64,000 bases of DNA from Betaproteobacteria bacterium (GTDB lineage: Bacteria; Pseudomonadota; Gammaproteobacteria; Burkholderiales; SHXO01), in the NCBI GenBank assembly GCA_025356655.1, contig JANXRW010000019.1, forward strand, positions 18,026 to 82,025, in the 5' to 3' direction. The notes beneath the pieces are model-generated. The model was given only the letters and a program-made list of their open reading frames with translations, was not told where the DNA came from and ran no database searches. Numbering within the stretch: the first letter of the stretch is position 1; each line of letters begins with the position of its first letter. Shown in pieces: positions 53,718 through 63,360 of this stretch. Made by a program: the position numbers and the translations under genes.

Positions 53718-56213
53718 TCAGCGCTTCTTGCCGCCAGGTTGGGGCAAGGCGGTCAACTTATCCAGAGCAAAGGCTGCCGGCGTCGCAGCGGGCTTGGAAG
53801 CGCCTTTTGTCGGGGCCGCCGGGCCCTTTTTGTCGACGGCTTTCGCAGCGGGCGAAGCCTCTCCGCCCAGGGGACTTCCCGTGCCCGTGGGCTTTGCCGT
53901 CTTGCTCGGTTTGTCCTGGGGCGCTGCAGCCCTCGAAGCGGCCGCTTTAAGCTCGGCTGGCTTGACCTCGACTGGTTTGGATGTCGCCGGCTTCGATTCA
54001 ACCGGCTGCGAGGGAGCCTGCGCTTCGGGCGCGGGCGGGACTGCAACCTTGGGTGCCGCAGGCGCGGGCGCAACCGCTGGAGCCGGCCGGCGGGAGGGCG
54101 CTGCCTCCGCCGGGCGGGCGCTCGGCGCAGGGGCCGGCGTGGGTGCGGGGGTCACCACCGGCGGCTGTGGCGGTTCGACCAGCCGCTGTGCCGCTGGTGC
54201 TATCGGTGCAGGGGCGACCGGCGTAGCTAGCTTGGGCGGCGCCGCCGCGACCACCCCCTCGGGTACGACCGGCGCGGCCGGCTTCGGCGGTGGGGCCGCA
54301 ACCACCGCCTGGGGTACGACCGGCGCAGTCGGCCCGGGGGGCGGGGCCGCTACCTTTACCGCAGGGGGTACCGGCTTTGCCGCGCCTTCCACCGCGGCGC
54401 CGGAGCTCAGACGCACCTTGACGTAGCTCCCGGGGGCATCCTCAAGCACGGGCAGCTTGCCATCGCCCGGTGTCCGCGCCGGCACGCGCCGCGCGTCGAA
54501 GGACTCCACCCATTGGTGCCAGTGGTTCCACCAGGACCCTTCATGCCGCTGCGCCCGCTCCAACCATTGGTCAGCAGAGTCCGGCAGGTCGGTGCCGCTC
54601 ACCCAGTGGCAGTATTTGTTAGCCGAGGGTGGGTTCACCACACCGGCGATATGCCCGGAGCCCGCCAGGGTAAAGGTGACCGGGCCGGGCAAGCGGCGCG
54701 CACCGCTGTAGGTGGATTTCCAGGGCGCGATGTGGTCTTCCAGGGTGGACAGAAAATACGCTGGCGTTTTAATGCGCCCCAGGTCGATACGTTGCCCGGC
54801 GATCTCGAGGGCGTCCGGTTGGATCAGCTTGTTGCCGATGTACATGTTGCGCAAGTAGAAGGTCTGCATCTTCGCCGGCATGCGCGTGGAATCGGAATTC
54901 CAATACAGCAGGTCGAAGGGGAACGGCTCCTTGCCGAGGAGGTAGTTATTGACCACGAAGGACCAGATGAGGTCGTTGGCGCGCAACAGGTTGAAGGTGG
55001 TGGCCATCTCGGAGCCTTCGAGATAGCCGCGCTCGGCCATTCGCTGCTCGAGCCGCCCGACCGTGCCCTCGTCCACGAAAACACCCAGTTCTCCAGGCTC
55101 GGAGAAATCGATCATCGAGGTGAAGAAAGTCGCGCAGGCCACGCGCTTGTCCTCCCCGCGGGCCGCCAGCCAGGCCAGCAGACAGGCGAGCAGCGTTCCA
55201 CCCAGGCAGTAGCCGATGACGTTGACCTTGGGCTCGCCCGTGGCCTGCTCGACGGCTTGCATGGCCGCGACCGGCCCCTCGAGCATGTAGTCCTCGAACC
55301 CCTTGCCGCCTTGGCGCTCATCCGGGTTGCGCCAGGAGATGACGAACACCGTATGGCCCTGCGCGGTTGCCCAGCGGATGAACGAGTTCTTCTCCCGCAG
55401 GTCGAGGATGTAGTACTTGTTGATCCAAGGCGGGATGATCAGCAGCGGCGTACGCAGTACCTCAGGGGTCGTGGGCTGGTACTGCAGGAGTTGCATCAAC
55501 TCGTTCTGGAACACGACCTTCCCGGGCGCCGTGGCCACGTTCTCGCCCAGCTTGAAGGCGTCATAGTTGGTCATGCTGATGTCGAGCTTTCCGCCGCCTC
55601 GCTCCAAGTCGCCGAGCAGATTCTTCAGCCCGTCGAGGAGGTTCTTGCCGCCCGACTCCGTCGTGGCCTTGATCACGTCGGGGTTGGTGAGCGCGAAGTT
55701 TGTGGGCGAGAGCGCGTCGATGAACTGCCGGGTGAAGAAGCGGACCTTGCGCGCGGTCTGCGGATCGAGCCCCTGCGCCTGCGCCACGGTATCCTGGATG
55801 TGCCGCGCGGCGATCAAATAGGACTGCTTGATGTAATCGAACAGGAAGCCGTCGCGCCAGGCATCGGCCTTGAAGCGATTGTCGCTGCGCGCGGGCTCCG
55901 CCACGGGTGCTGCCTCGTTGCCCAGGGCCCGCTGCACACCGGACTGCCACAGGCGCATGTAGTCCTCCCACAGGCGCACCTGGGCTCCCACTAGATCCCA
56001 GGGGTGGGTGAGCAGGCTGCGGCCCAGTTCGGAGAAGGCATCCCCCACGCCCATGTCATCGCGCATCTCACCCGCGGCCGTGGGCGCGCGGCTCAGGTAG
56101 TCCTGCAAAAGATGCTGGCTGCGCTGGGCGATGTCCGCCCATTCTGCCGTGAGTGCCTTGGGGTCGGGTATCGCCCCAATGCCAGGGGTGGGATTCTTCG
56201 GGGACTCAGCCAT
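53718..56213 (-). CDS. phaC: Class I poly(3-hydroxyalkanoate) synthase with long low-complexity tail
   Basis: 831 residues. Polymerises hydroxyacyl-CoA at the surface of PHA granules. The catalytic core (to about residue 598) has the lipase-like box VNVIGYCLGGTLLACLL (nucleophile Cys), the Asp in FLSTLEDHIAPW and the His in LAGSGHIAGVVNPPS. Class I enzymes are normally about 590 residues. Here a further 233 residues of Ala, Pro, Val and Lys follow, with repeated PVVPxxVVAAPPPK units, ending FALDKLTALPQPGGKKR. The tail's composition recalls Lys/Ala/Pro-rich tails of granule-associated proteins such as PhaF. Upstream on the same strand lies the metallo-beta-lactamase-fold gene; downstream the DsrE protein. 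Confidence 0.93.
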   Translation of the reverse strand: MAESPKNPTPGIGAIPDPKALTAEWADIAQRSQHLLQDYLSRAPTAAGEMRDDMGVGDAFSELGRSLLTHPWDLVGAQVRLWEDYMRLWQSGVQRALGNEAAPVAEPARSDNRFKADAWRDGFLFDYIKQSYLIAARHIQDTVAQAQGLDPQTARKVRFFTRQFIDALSPTNFALTNPDVIKATTESGGKNLLDGLKNLLGDLERGGGKLDISMTNYDAFKLGENVATAPGKVVFQNELMQLLQYQPTTPEVLRTPLLIIPPWINKYYILDLREKNSFIRWATAQGHTVFVISWRNPDERQGGKGFEDYMLEGPVAAMQAVEQATGEPKVNVIGYCLGGTLLACLLAWLAARGEDKRVACATFFTSMIDFSEPGELGVFVDEGTVGRLEQRMAERGYLEGSEMATTFNLLRANDLIWSFVVNNYLLGKEPFPFDLLYWNSDSTRMPAKMQTFYLRNMYIGNKLIQPDALEIAGQRIDLGRIKTPAYFLSTLEDHIAPWKSTYSGARRLPGPVTFTLAGSGHIAGVVNPPSANKYCHWVSGTDLPDSADQWLERAQRHEGSWWNHWHQWVESFDARRVPARTPGDGKLPVLEDAPGSYVKVRLSSGAAVEGAAKPVPPAVKVAAPPPGPTAPVVPQAVVAAPPPKPAAPVVPEGVVAAAPPKLATPVAPAPIAPAAQRLVEPPQPPVVTPAPTPAPAPSARPAEAAPSRRPAPAVAPAPAAPKVAVPPAPEAQAPSQPVESKPATSKPVEVKPAELKAAASRAAAPQDKPSKTAKPTGTGSPLGGEASPAAKAVDKKGPAAPTKGASKPAATPAAFALDKLTALPQPGGKKR

Positions 56214-56270
56214 TTGCCTGCCTCCTTCTGATCGAGCGCGGGGTACGTCGGGGGAACAGGTAGACGCCGG

Positions 56271-57341
56271 TCACGGCGCCACGCGGCGATGAAAGCGAAG
56301 CAGGCCGTCGGGGCCCTGCTCGCGCTCGAGGATACGCTGATGAAGCAGGTGGTTGAGGTGCGCCACCGCTTCGCCCATGGCAAAGAACATTTGCTGGCCA
56401 TCCATCGGCCGCCGGAACAGTACGGGCACCGCGCTGGCCGCAGTGAGCGGCTCCGTGCAGGCCTCGAGAAGCTCGCCCAGGCGCAGCCGGTGATGTTCGG
56501 CGAGCATGGCTGCGCGGGCGCGAAGGCCACGAAAGGGCAGGCCGTGCGAGGGCAGCACCAAAGTGTCCTCGGGGAGTTGGGCGTAGCGGGCCACCGAACT
56601 CAGAAACATCCCCAGCGGGTCACCGTCGGGTTCGGCGGGCCACACGCTCACATTGGTGCTGATCCTCGGGAGGATCATGTCTCCCGAGATGAGTACACCG
56701 AGTTCCTCGCAATAGAGCGCGGCGTGCTCGGGCGCGTGGCCATAGCCCACAATCACCTCCCAGGAGCGCCCGCCCAAGCTCAGCACATCGCCGTCGAACA
56801 GGCGAACGAAGGCCGCCGGGGGTTCGCTCACCAGCCGCGCATAGGAGTGGTCGCGCTCCGCCACAGCCCGTCGCCCCGCCTCGTCGAGCCCGTGCCGACG
56901 GAAGAACTCCAGCGTTGCCTCCTTGCTCCAGTTCGCCTGCTCGGAGCGCACCGCCACGCTCATGAGGTACTCCGCCGCGGTCATCCATACCGGCACGCCG
57001 TGGCGGCGAGCGAAATAGCCCGCCAGTCCAAAGTGATCGGGATGGTAATGAGTCACCAGGATGCGCTGCAGTTCACCGGCCAGGGCGGGCTGGCCGAAGA
57101 CTTGATCCCACAGCGATCGCGTCTGCTCGGAGTTGATGCCGCTATCCACCATGGTCCAACCGCCTTCCTCGCGCAGGAGCCACAGGTTGATGTGGTCAAG
57201 GGCAAAGGGCAGCGGCATGCGCACCCAAAATAGGCCGGGAGCCACCTCCAGCGGCTGCCCTGGCAAGGGCGGCGCTTCGTGCGGGTAAACCAGTACTTGT
57301 GGCGTTACAACGGTGAGGGGCTCGGGTGCTGGCCTATTCAT
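56271..57341 (-). CDS. Metallo-beta-lactamase-fold hydrolase
   Basis: 356 residues from ATG 57341 (MNRPAPEPLTVVTPQVLVYP). The metal-binding H-x-H-x-D-H motif is THYHPDHFGLAGYF, with further ligands in GYGHAPEHAALYC, GVLISGDMILP and LPSHGLPFRG, as in glyoxalase II-like enzymes. A C-terminal helical extension (RLRLGELLEACTEPL onward, ending RFHRRVAP) is common in a group often annotated as MBL-fold hydrolases near PHA or acyl-CoA genes. Substrate unknown. Divergent from the plus-strand thiolase gene, and 57 bp before phaC on its own strand. Confidence 0.85.
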   Translation of the reverse strand: MNRPAPEPLTVVTPQVLVYPHEAPPLPGQPLEVAPGLFWVRMPLPFALDHINLWLLREEGGWTMVDSGINSEQTRSLWDQVFGQPALAGELQRILVTHYHPDHFGLAGYFARRHGVPVWMTAAEYLMSVAVRSEQANWSKEATLEFFRRHGLDEAGRRAVAERDHSYARLVSEPPAAFVRLFDGDVLSLGGRSWEVIVGYGHAPEHAALYCEELGVLISGDMILPRISTNVSVWPAEPDGDPLGMFLSSVARYAQLPEDTLVLPSHGLPFRGLRARAAMLAEHHRLRLGELLEACTEPLTAASAVPVLFRRPMDGQQMFFAMGEAVAHLNHLLHQRILEREQGPDGLLRFHRRVAP

Positions 57342-57437
57342 GCGGCGCGAAATCCTTTGCAGGGACAAGGTGTTTTGTGCAAAGCAGCATTGTAGCTCAT
57401 GCGGCCGCGGACGGCTCGTTGCGGACCCGCGCTTCGC

Positions 57438-57443
57438 TATAAT
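57438..57443 (+). promoter_or_regulatory. Candidate -10 box for the thiolase operon
   Basis: A perfect TATAAT lies 88 bp before the thiolase ATG. No good TTGACA-like -35 is found at 16-18 bp, so the promoter may use an extended or activator-assisted form. This 190-bp gap (57342-57531) separates divergent transcription units. Confidence 0.4.
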
Positions 57444-57531
57444 CCTCACGCACGCTACCATGGCAGGCTCGCCGCTGCAGCTACGTCGCCCTTGCCCTCA
57501 CCCTGGGCACACCGCTCGAAGGAGACCCACG

Positions 57532-58731
57532 ATGTCCGCCGATCCCGTCCTTATCCTGTCCGCAGCCCGCACCCCGCTGGGGGCGTTCCAGGGAGAATTC
57601 GCAGGACTCGCGGCCTGGGAACTCGGGGCGAGCGCGCTGGGTGCGGCGGTGGAGCGCGCGGGTGCGCCCGCTGCGGCCATCGACGAGGTGCTCATGGGCT
57701 GCGTGCTACCCGCAGGCCAGGGCCAGGCGCCGGCGCGTCAGGCCAGTCGCCGGGCCGGACTGCCCGATGCTGTGGGCTGCACCACGGTGAACAAGATGTG
57801 CGGTTCGGGCATGAAGGCCGTGATGATCGCGCACGATGCCTTACTTGCCGGGAGCGTATCGCTCGTGCTGGCTGGTGGCATGGAGAGCATGACGAACGCT
57901 CCCTACCTGTTGCCGCGGGTGCGCTCCGGGCTGCGCATGGGCCATTCCCAGGTCATCGATCACATGTTCTTCGACGGTTTAGAGGACGCCTATGAGCGGG
58001 GTCGACTCATGGGGACCTTCGCTGAAGACTGCGCTGGGCACTTCGGGTTTACCCGGGAAGCGCAGGATGGCTTCGCGCTCGAATCGCTCGCCAAAGCGCA
58101 GGCCGCCGCGGCGTCCGGACGCTTTGCCTGGGAAATCACGCCCGTGGCGCTGCCGTCGGGCAAGGGCGATCGCTGGGTGGACGCCGACGAGACGCCGGGC
58201 AAAGTTCGCCCGGACAAGATCGCGCAATTGAAGCCCGCCTTCCGCAAGGACGGAACCGTGACGGCGGCCAATTCCAGTTCGATCTCCGACGGCGCGGCTG
58301 CCCTGCTGCTCAGCCGGGCTACGACGGCCGACCGGCTCGGGCTGCGCCCAATTGCCCGCATCGTCGCCCACGCCACCCACGCCCAGGAACCCGCCTGGTT
58401 CACGACCGCCCCCGTCGGTGCGATCAAAAAAGTGCTCGCGCGGGCCGGTTGGACGGTGGGAGAAGTGGACCTGTTCGAGATCAACGAGGCCTTCGCGGTC
58501 GTCACCATGGCTGCCATCCGGGAATGCGCCCTGGACTTCGCCCGCGTGAACGTTAACGGCGGCGCCTGCGCCCTGGGGCATCCAATCGGCGCCTCAGGCG
58601 CTCGGATCCTGGTAAGTCTCATCGGCGCTCTACGTAGTCGAGGCCTGCGCCGGGGCGTGGCGGCCCTGTGCATCGGCGGCGGCGAGGCCACGGCCGTGGC
58701 CGTGGAACTGGCGGACGCAAACGGCGCCTAG
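57532..58731 (+). CDS. Acetyl-CoA acetyltransferase (thiolase)
   Basis: 399 residues from ATG 57532, with GGAG about 8 nt upstream. The nucleophile Cys is in VNKMCGSGMKAVMIAHDALL, the conserved NEAFAVVTMAAIRE, the His in NGGACALGHPIGASGARIL, and the second Cys in VAALCIGGGEATAVAVE. Acetoacetyl-CoA thiolases and 3-ketoacyl-CoA thiolases share this layout. The three following genes suggest degradation of branched-chain or isoprenoid-type acyl-CoA rather than PHB synthesis, but a PhaA role cannot be excluded since phaC lies nearby. Distance of 40 bp to the next gene. Confidence 0.92.
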   Translation: MSADPVLILSAARTPLGAFQGEFAGLAAWELGASALGAAVERAGAPAAAIDEVLMGCVLPAGQGQAPARQASRRAGLPDAVGCTTVNKMCGSGMKAVMIAHDALLAGSVSLVLAGGMESMTNAPYLLPRVRSGLRMGHSQVIDHMFFDGLEDAYERGRLMGTFAEDCAGHFGFTREAQDGFALESLAKAQAAAASGRFAWEITPVALPSGKGDRWVDADETPGKVRPDKIAQLKPAFRKDGTVTAANSSSISDGAAALLLSRATTADRLGLRPIARIVAHATHAQEPAWFTTAPVGAIKKVLARAGWTVGEVDLFEINEAFAVVTMAAIRECALDFARVNVNGGACALGHPIGASGARILVSLIGALRSRGLRRGVAALCIGGGEATAVAVELADANGA

Positions 58732-58771
58732 TCGCGCCAGCCAACAAAATCAAACCAGGGGAGAACACAGC

Positions 58772-59680
58772 ATGTCGCAACGCATCGGCTTCATCGGCGT
58801 GGGCCTGATGGGCCACGGAATGGCAAGGAACCTACTGCTCAAGGGCTTTTCTGTCAGCGTGCTCGGTCATCGCAACCGCGCACCGGTGGAGAGCTTAGTT
58901 GGGCAAGGTGCCACGGAGTCGAAGGACGTCGCTTCCCTGGTGGCGGCGAGCGACATCGTTATCCTGTGCGTCACCGGCTCGCCGCAGGTGGAGGACCTGG
59001 TGTATCGAGCGGACGGGATCCTGGCGTCGGGGCGCCCGGGCCAGATCGTCATCGACACCTCCACCAGCCTCCCGAGTTCCACCCTGCGCATGGCTGGGGA
59101 TCTCAAGGCGCGGGGCATCACGCTGGTGGATGCCCCGCTCACCCGCACGCCGGTGGAGGCCGAGCAGGGTCGCCTCAACAGCATGGTGGGCGCGGATGCC
59201 GCCACGTTCACGCGCATCGAAGCGGTGCTGCGCGCCTTCTGCGAAAACGTCTTCCACGTGGGCGACACCGGCGCCGGCCACACCATCAAGCTCATCAACA
59301 ACTTCGCCGCCATCGCGCAAAGCGCACTCATCGGCGAGGCCTTGTGCGCCTGTGTGAAGCTCGGCGTGGAGCCGCAGAAGTACTTCGACTTGGTGAGTGT
59401 GGGCGCAGCCAACTCGGGGATCTTCCAGATGATTGCCGGTGGTGCCGTAAAGGGCGACTTCACGGGCATGAAATTCGCGCTCGTGAACGCGGCCAAGGAC
59501 GTGCGGTACTACAACCAAATGGCCGCCGAGAGCGGCTTGACCGGCGCCATGGCCGCGGCCCTGCAGCAGACCATGCTCACGGCGCTAGCGCAGGGGTTCG
59601 CAGACCCGCGTTTCCTGGTTGGCTCCCTCGTTGAATCACAGGCGAAGCTCAACGGCGTGCAACTCCCGAGCGCGCGCTAA
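58772..59680 (+). CDS. 3-Hydroxyisobutyrate dehydrogenase-family NAD(P) oxidoreductase
   Basis: 302 residues. Beta-hydroxyacid dehydrogenase fold: nucleotide-binding IGFIGVGLMGHGMARNLL (GxGxMGxxM) at the N-terminus, the substrate-binding loop with DAPLTRTPVEAEQGRLNSM (family DAPVSGG position replaced by DAPLTRT), and the catalytic Lys in GAGHTIKLINNFAAIAQSAL. The missing second glycines in the DAPVSGG box point to a variant substrate. Ligands in the family include 3-hydroxyisobutyrate, tartronate semialdehyde and related beta-hydroxy acids. Spacing of 44 bp to the isomerase gene. Confidence 0.85.
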   Translation: MSQRIGFIGVGLMGHGMARNLLLKGFSVSVLGHRNRAPVESLVGQGATESKDVASLVAASDIVILCVTGSPQVEDLVYRADGILASGRPGQIVIDTSTSLPSSTLRMAGDLKARGITLVDAPLTRTPVEAEQGRLNSMVGADAATFTRIEAVLRAFCENVFHVGDTGAGHTIKLINNFAAIAQSALIGEALCACVKLGVEPQKYFDLVSVGAANSGIFQMIAGGAVKGDFTGMKFALVNAAKDVRYYNQMAAESGLTGAMAAALQQTMLTALAQGFADPRFLVGSLVESQAKLNGVQLPSAR

Positions 59681-59724
59681 GCCCACCACACCCCGCCAAC
59701 CCTCCCCGACCCGAGGAATCCGCC

Positions 59725-60327
59725 ATGCCCGCGCCGCTGGAGTTCTACTTCGACTTCTCCTCCCCCTACGGCTACCTTGCGGCGACGCGGGTAGGGCCAC
59801 TTGCACGCCGCTTCGGCCGGGAAGTGCGCTGGCACCCGATCCTGCTGGGCGCGGCCTTCAAGGCCACCGGCATGGCGCCGCTGCCGCTGGTGCCGCTGAA
59901 GGGTCCCTATAGCGTGCGCGACATGGAGCGCTCCGCCCGCTTCATGGGCATTACCTTGCGCATGCCGCAACCCTTCCCCATCGCCACGCAGGCACCAGCC
60001 CGGGCCGTGTGCTGGGTCCGGCGCAAGTACCCGGAACAGGTGGAAGCGTTGATATTGGCACTGTATCGGGCCTACTTCGTCGACGGCATCGACATTTCCG
60101 CGCCGGAGGCCACGGTGAGTTGTGCCGCAGGCCTGGGGCTGGACGCGGCGGGGGTGCGTGCGGCTCTGGCAGACCTTGCGATCAAGGACGAACTGAAGGC
60201 CGAGGTAGAGGCGGCGGTAGGCCTCGGCGTCTTCGGCTCGCCCTACTTAGTGGTCGATGGCGAACCCTTCTGGGGTGCCGACCGCCTGGAACAGGCGGAG
60301 CGCTGGCTCGCCCTGGGCGGGTTCTGA
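59725..60327 (+). CDS. DsbA-family 2-hydroxychromene-2-carboxylate isomerase-like protein
   Basis: 200 residues. Thioredoxin-like fold with DsbA-type insertion, as in kappa-class GST and HCCA isomerases: [20 protein letters not shown] with the conserved Ser-Pro instead of a CxxC, and the C-terminal [20 protein letters not shown] with cis-Pro loop. HCCA isomerase acts in naphthalene degradation but relatives have glutathione-linked roles. The stop TGA overlaps the ATG of the next gene by one base. The role inside this acyl-CoA operon is unclear. Confidence 0.85.
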   Translation: MPAPLEFYFDFSSPYGYLAATRVGPLARRFGREVRWHPILLGAAFKATGMAPLPLVPLKGPYSVRDMERSARFMGITLRMPQPFPIATQAPARAVCWVRRKYPEQVEALILALYRAYFVDGIDISAPEATVSCAAGLGLDAAGVRAALADLAIKDELKAEVEAAVGLGVFGSPYLVVDGEPFWGADRLEQAERWLALGGF

Positions 60328-61934
60328 TGGGCGCACTGACCAGCCGCATCGACACCCGCTCGGCGGATTTCCGGGCGAACGCTGCGGCGCTGGAGACCCA
60401 GGTGGAGGACCTGCGCGAGCGCACCGCGCGCATCGCCCTGGGCGGCGAGGAAGCGGCGCGACAAAAGCACCTGGAGCGGGGCAAGCTGCTGCCGCGCGAG
60501 CGGCTCGAGCGCTTGCTCGACCCCGGCTCGCCCTTCCTCGAACTGTCCCCGCTGGCGGCTCAGGGCCTCTATGGAGATGCCGTCCCGGCCGCAGGACTCA
60601 TCACCGGCCTGGGGCAGGTCAGCGGGCAGACCTGCGTGATCCTGGTCAATGACGCCACCGTCAAGGGAGGTACCTACTATCCCCTCACCGTAAAAAAGCA
60701 CCTCCGGGCGCAGGAGATCGCCCGCGACAATCACCTGCCCTGCATCTACCTCGTGGATTCCGGCGGCGCCAACCTGCCCAATCAGGACGAGGTGTTTCCT
60801 GACCGCGAGCACTTCGGACGCATCTTCTACAACCAGGCTCAACTCTCCGCGCTCGGGATTGCGCAAATCGCGGTGGTCATGGGCTCCTGCACCGCCGGTG
60901 GCGCTTACGTGCCGGCCATGTCCGACGAGGCCATCATCGTGCGCCACCAGGGCACCATCTTCCTGGGCGGCCCGCCCCTGGTTAAAGCCGCCACGGGCGA
61001 GGTCGTAAGCGCCGAGGACTTGGGCGGAGCGGATGTGCATGCGCGCGTGTCGGGCGTGGCGGATCATTACGCCCGCAACGACAGCCATGCGCTGCAACTT
61101 GCGCGCCGCATCGTCTCCCACCTGAACCTGCGCGCGCCAGTGATCCCGGGCCTGCGCGAGCCTCGCGAGCCCCGCTTCCCAGCCTCCGATCTCTATGGCT
61201 TAGTGCCGCGTGACCCGCGCCAGCCCATGGACGCGCGCGAGTTGATCGCGCGCCTCGTCGATGGCAGCGAGCTCGACGAGTTCAAGGCCCTCTACGGCAC
61301 CACCCTCGTTTGCGGCTTCGCTCACCTTCAGGGCTACCCGCTGGGGATCATCGCCAACAATGGAATCCTTTTTTCGGAATCCGCCCTGAAGGGCGCCCAC
61401 TTCATCGAACTGTGCTGCCAGCGGCGCATCCCGCTGCTGTTCCTGCAGAACATCACGGGCTTCATGGTGGGTCGCAAGTACGAGGCCGGCGGTATCGCCA
61501 GCGACGGGGCGAAGCTGGTGTCTGCGGTGGCCTGTGCCGCGGTGCCCAAACTCACGCTGATCTTCGGCGGCAGCTTTGGCGCAGGTAACTACGGCATGTG
61601 CGGGCGCGCCTTCTCGCCACGGTTCCTGTGGATGTGGCCAAACGCGAGAATCTCCGTGATGGGTGGCGAGCAGGCCGCCAGCGTGCTTGCACAGGTCCGG
61701 CGCGACGGCCTCGAGCGCGCGGGCAAGTCCTGGAGCGAGGCGGAAGAGTCTGCCTTCAAGGCACCGCTGCGGCAACAGTACGAGACCCAAGGCCACCCTT
61801 ACTATGCCAGCGCGCGGCTGTGGGACGACGGCATCATCGATCCGGCGCAATCCCGGCAGGTGCTCGCACTGGGCCTCGCAGCAAGCCTGAACGCGCCTAT
61901 CCCGGAAACACGCTTCGGCGTGTTCCGTATGTGA
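60327..61934 (+). CDS. Acyl-CoA carboxyltransferase beta subunit (methylcrotonyl-CoA carboxylase-like)
   Basis: 535 residues from ATG 60327, sharing one base with the preceding stop. The biotin-dependent carboxyl transferase fold is clear: RKHL-like [49 protein letters not shown] segment, [34 protein letters not shown], and the C-terminal [17 protein letters not shown] then [20 protein letters not shown]. The length matches the beta subunit of methylcrotonyl-CoA carboxylase, in leucine degradation. In many genomes an enoyl-CoA hydratase and the biotin-carrying alpha subunit follow; here decayed sequence follows instead. Confidence 0.87.
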   Translation: MGALTSRIDTRSADFRANAAALETQVEDLRERTARIALGGEEAARQKHLERGKLLPRERLERLLDPGSPFLELSPLAAQGLYGDAVPAAGLITGLGQVSGQTCVILVNDATVKGGTYYPLTVKKHLRAQEIARDNHLPCIYLVDSGGANLPNQDEVFPDREHFGRIFYNQAQLSALGIAQIAVVMGSCTAGGAYVPAMSDEAIIVRHQGTIFLGGPPLVKAATGEVVSAEDLGGADVHARVSGVADHYARNDSHALQLARRIVSHLNLRAPVIPGLREPREPRFPASDLYGLVPRDPRQPMDARELIARLVDGSELDEFKALYGTTLVCGFAHLQGYPLGIIANNGILFSESALKGAHFIELCCQRRIPLLFLQNITGFMVGRKYEAGGIASDGAKLVSAVACAAVPKLTLIFGGSFGAGNYGMCGRAFSPRFLWMWPNARISVMGGEQAASVLAQVRRDGLERAGKSWSEAEESAFKAPLRQQYETQGHPYYASARLWDDGIIDPAQSRQVLALGLAASLNAPIPETRFGVFRM

Positions 61935-62440
61935 GCCTACCGCCGAGCGTACCCACTCCGGGCAGCATTCCTAGGCTACTGAAGAACTCGATGAGGGCGC
62001 AACTGCGGATCGGGCAGCGTGAGCAGTTGGCGCATCGACTCGATCAGCCCAGGCAGCAGCTGATCGTGCGAATCGACCTTGCGCTCACGGAACGGCTGCG
62101 CGATCGCTTGGCGATGCGCCAGCACTGTTGGCGAACAATCTTTTCGATGCGTTGCGGCGCGGGATAGGCGCCGTAATGTGCCTCGAATAGTTTCCTCACC
62201 GGGCCACGCCCATCCGCTAGAGGGGCTGCGGTCTCCAAAACCAGATTTCGGGCTCGTTCGGCAATTGAGTGGGTAGCGGGCGGGGGAGTCGGAGCACGCG
62301 CAGCGGGGGTCGGCCCTGCCCCCGGCGGGCGGCTGGTGCAAAAAACGGCGTTTTGCGACCCGACTCTGCGACCCCACGATGACTAATCAGCTGTTTTCCG
62401 CCGCCCTGGGCAGATGCGATCCTTCGGTTCGTTTTAGGGC
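61935..62440. other. Decayed intergenic sequence
   Basis: About 500 bp directly after the carboxyltransferase. A minus-strand frame (61976-62377) ends with RKVDSHDQLLPGLIESMRQL and LTLPDPQLRPHRVLQ; it lacks a usable start and its other parts do not look coding. Another reading in a different frame gives VRKLFEAHYGAYPAPQRIE. I see no family here; it looks like a remnant of one or more lost genes. Confidence 0.35.
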
Positions 62441-63190
62441 GTTCGCTTTGATGCCGGCCAGAAGACCCTGAAGATCGACATCGACTTCAAGCCCGCAGCG
62501 GTTCGCGCACCCTGCGCCCGCAGGTGCGGGTGCCGCGAGTGACTTTTGCCGAGGGGCAGGCGCTGCAGGTCGAACCCGGGGTGGGCAAGCGCTCAGGCTT
62601 TACGCTGCTGTTCGAGGCGATGGTGCTGGCGCTCTGCCGGGGGATGCCCTTCGCGGCCGTGGCGCGCCGGTGGGCGAAAGTGGGTGCCGAGTGCGGGCGA
62701 TTCTGCGGGGCGCCACGTCGATCCGGCTGTTAGAGCAGCAGATCTGTCGCAACTGCGCGAGGTGGCCATCGATGAGACCTCCTGCCGACGCCGTCAAGAC
62801 GACATCACGGTGGTCGCCGACTTTGCCGGGCATCAACCTATCGCCCGCCGTCATCAAGGGCGTGCGGGAGGACCTGCCCAAGGCGAGGATCGCGTTCGAC
62901 AAGTTCCACGTCAATCGCTCACGCCTCCGACGCAATCAGCCAGACACGCCGCGCTGAGCAGACGGTGGCCCCCGACCTCTAGGGGATGCGCTGGACCCTG
63001 CTCAAGGCTCGTTCCCGTCCCACGCCGGCGAAGCGCACAGCACGAGCGTGGCGCTATCGAGCGCAACTGCGCGAAATTCTCGATGCGGCGGCACTTCGAA
63101 GAAAGCGTCGGCTGTGGTGCCAAACGCGCCAGACCAACAGATTCCTCGAGCCACTAGGCGGGCTCTTCCAGGCCGCCAAGCGCAGAGCCA
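62441..63190 (+). pseudogene. ISL3-family transposase remnant
   Basis: The reading VRFDAGQKTLKIDIDF starts in one frame; SGFTLLFEAMVLALCRGMPF follows in another; REVAIDETSCRRRQDDITVV (family VDETxxRRxHxYxT with the catalytic Asp) in a third; then LSPAVIKGVREDLPKARIAF DKFHV in a fourth shift, and finally TARAWRYRAQLREILDA. These blocks are in the right order for an ISL3 (DDE) transposase but with several frameshifts and short deletions, and the middle of the protein is missing. It lies next to the carboxyltransferase. No inverted repeats were found. Confidence 0.7.
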
Positions 63191-63309
63191 GGGGATGCGT
63201 GCGCGTCGACCCACTGCGCGTGGTGTTCTTCCTGACACGCAGGCAAACTGGACTTCACCGGCATCAACGCTCACGCTGCTGCCTGATCCACTTCAAATTT
63301 GAAAGAGGC
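63191..63309. other. Short gap before the PEP-CTERM gene
   Basis: No gene is visible between the transposase remnant and the terminator at 63310. Confidence 0.3.
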
Positions 63310-63336
63310 AAAAAAAGACCCCGCCGCGGCGAGGTC
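63310..63336 (-). terminator. Intrinsic terminator of the PEP-CTERM gene
   Basis: On the minus strand, GACCTCGCC, a 2-nt loop, GGCGGGGTC (one G-T wobble) and seven T residues. It lies 24 bp after the stop codon of the PEP-CTERM gene, as expected. Confidence 0.7.
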
Positions 63337-63360
63337 CTTTCGCAAGCTGCGCCCTGCGGT

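Noticed and set aside
53718..56213. Assembly artefact fusing phaC to an unrelated gene
   Set aside because: The tail is in frame with no obvious boundary and has a composition known from PHA-related proteins; still listed as a finding to check.
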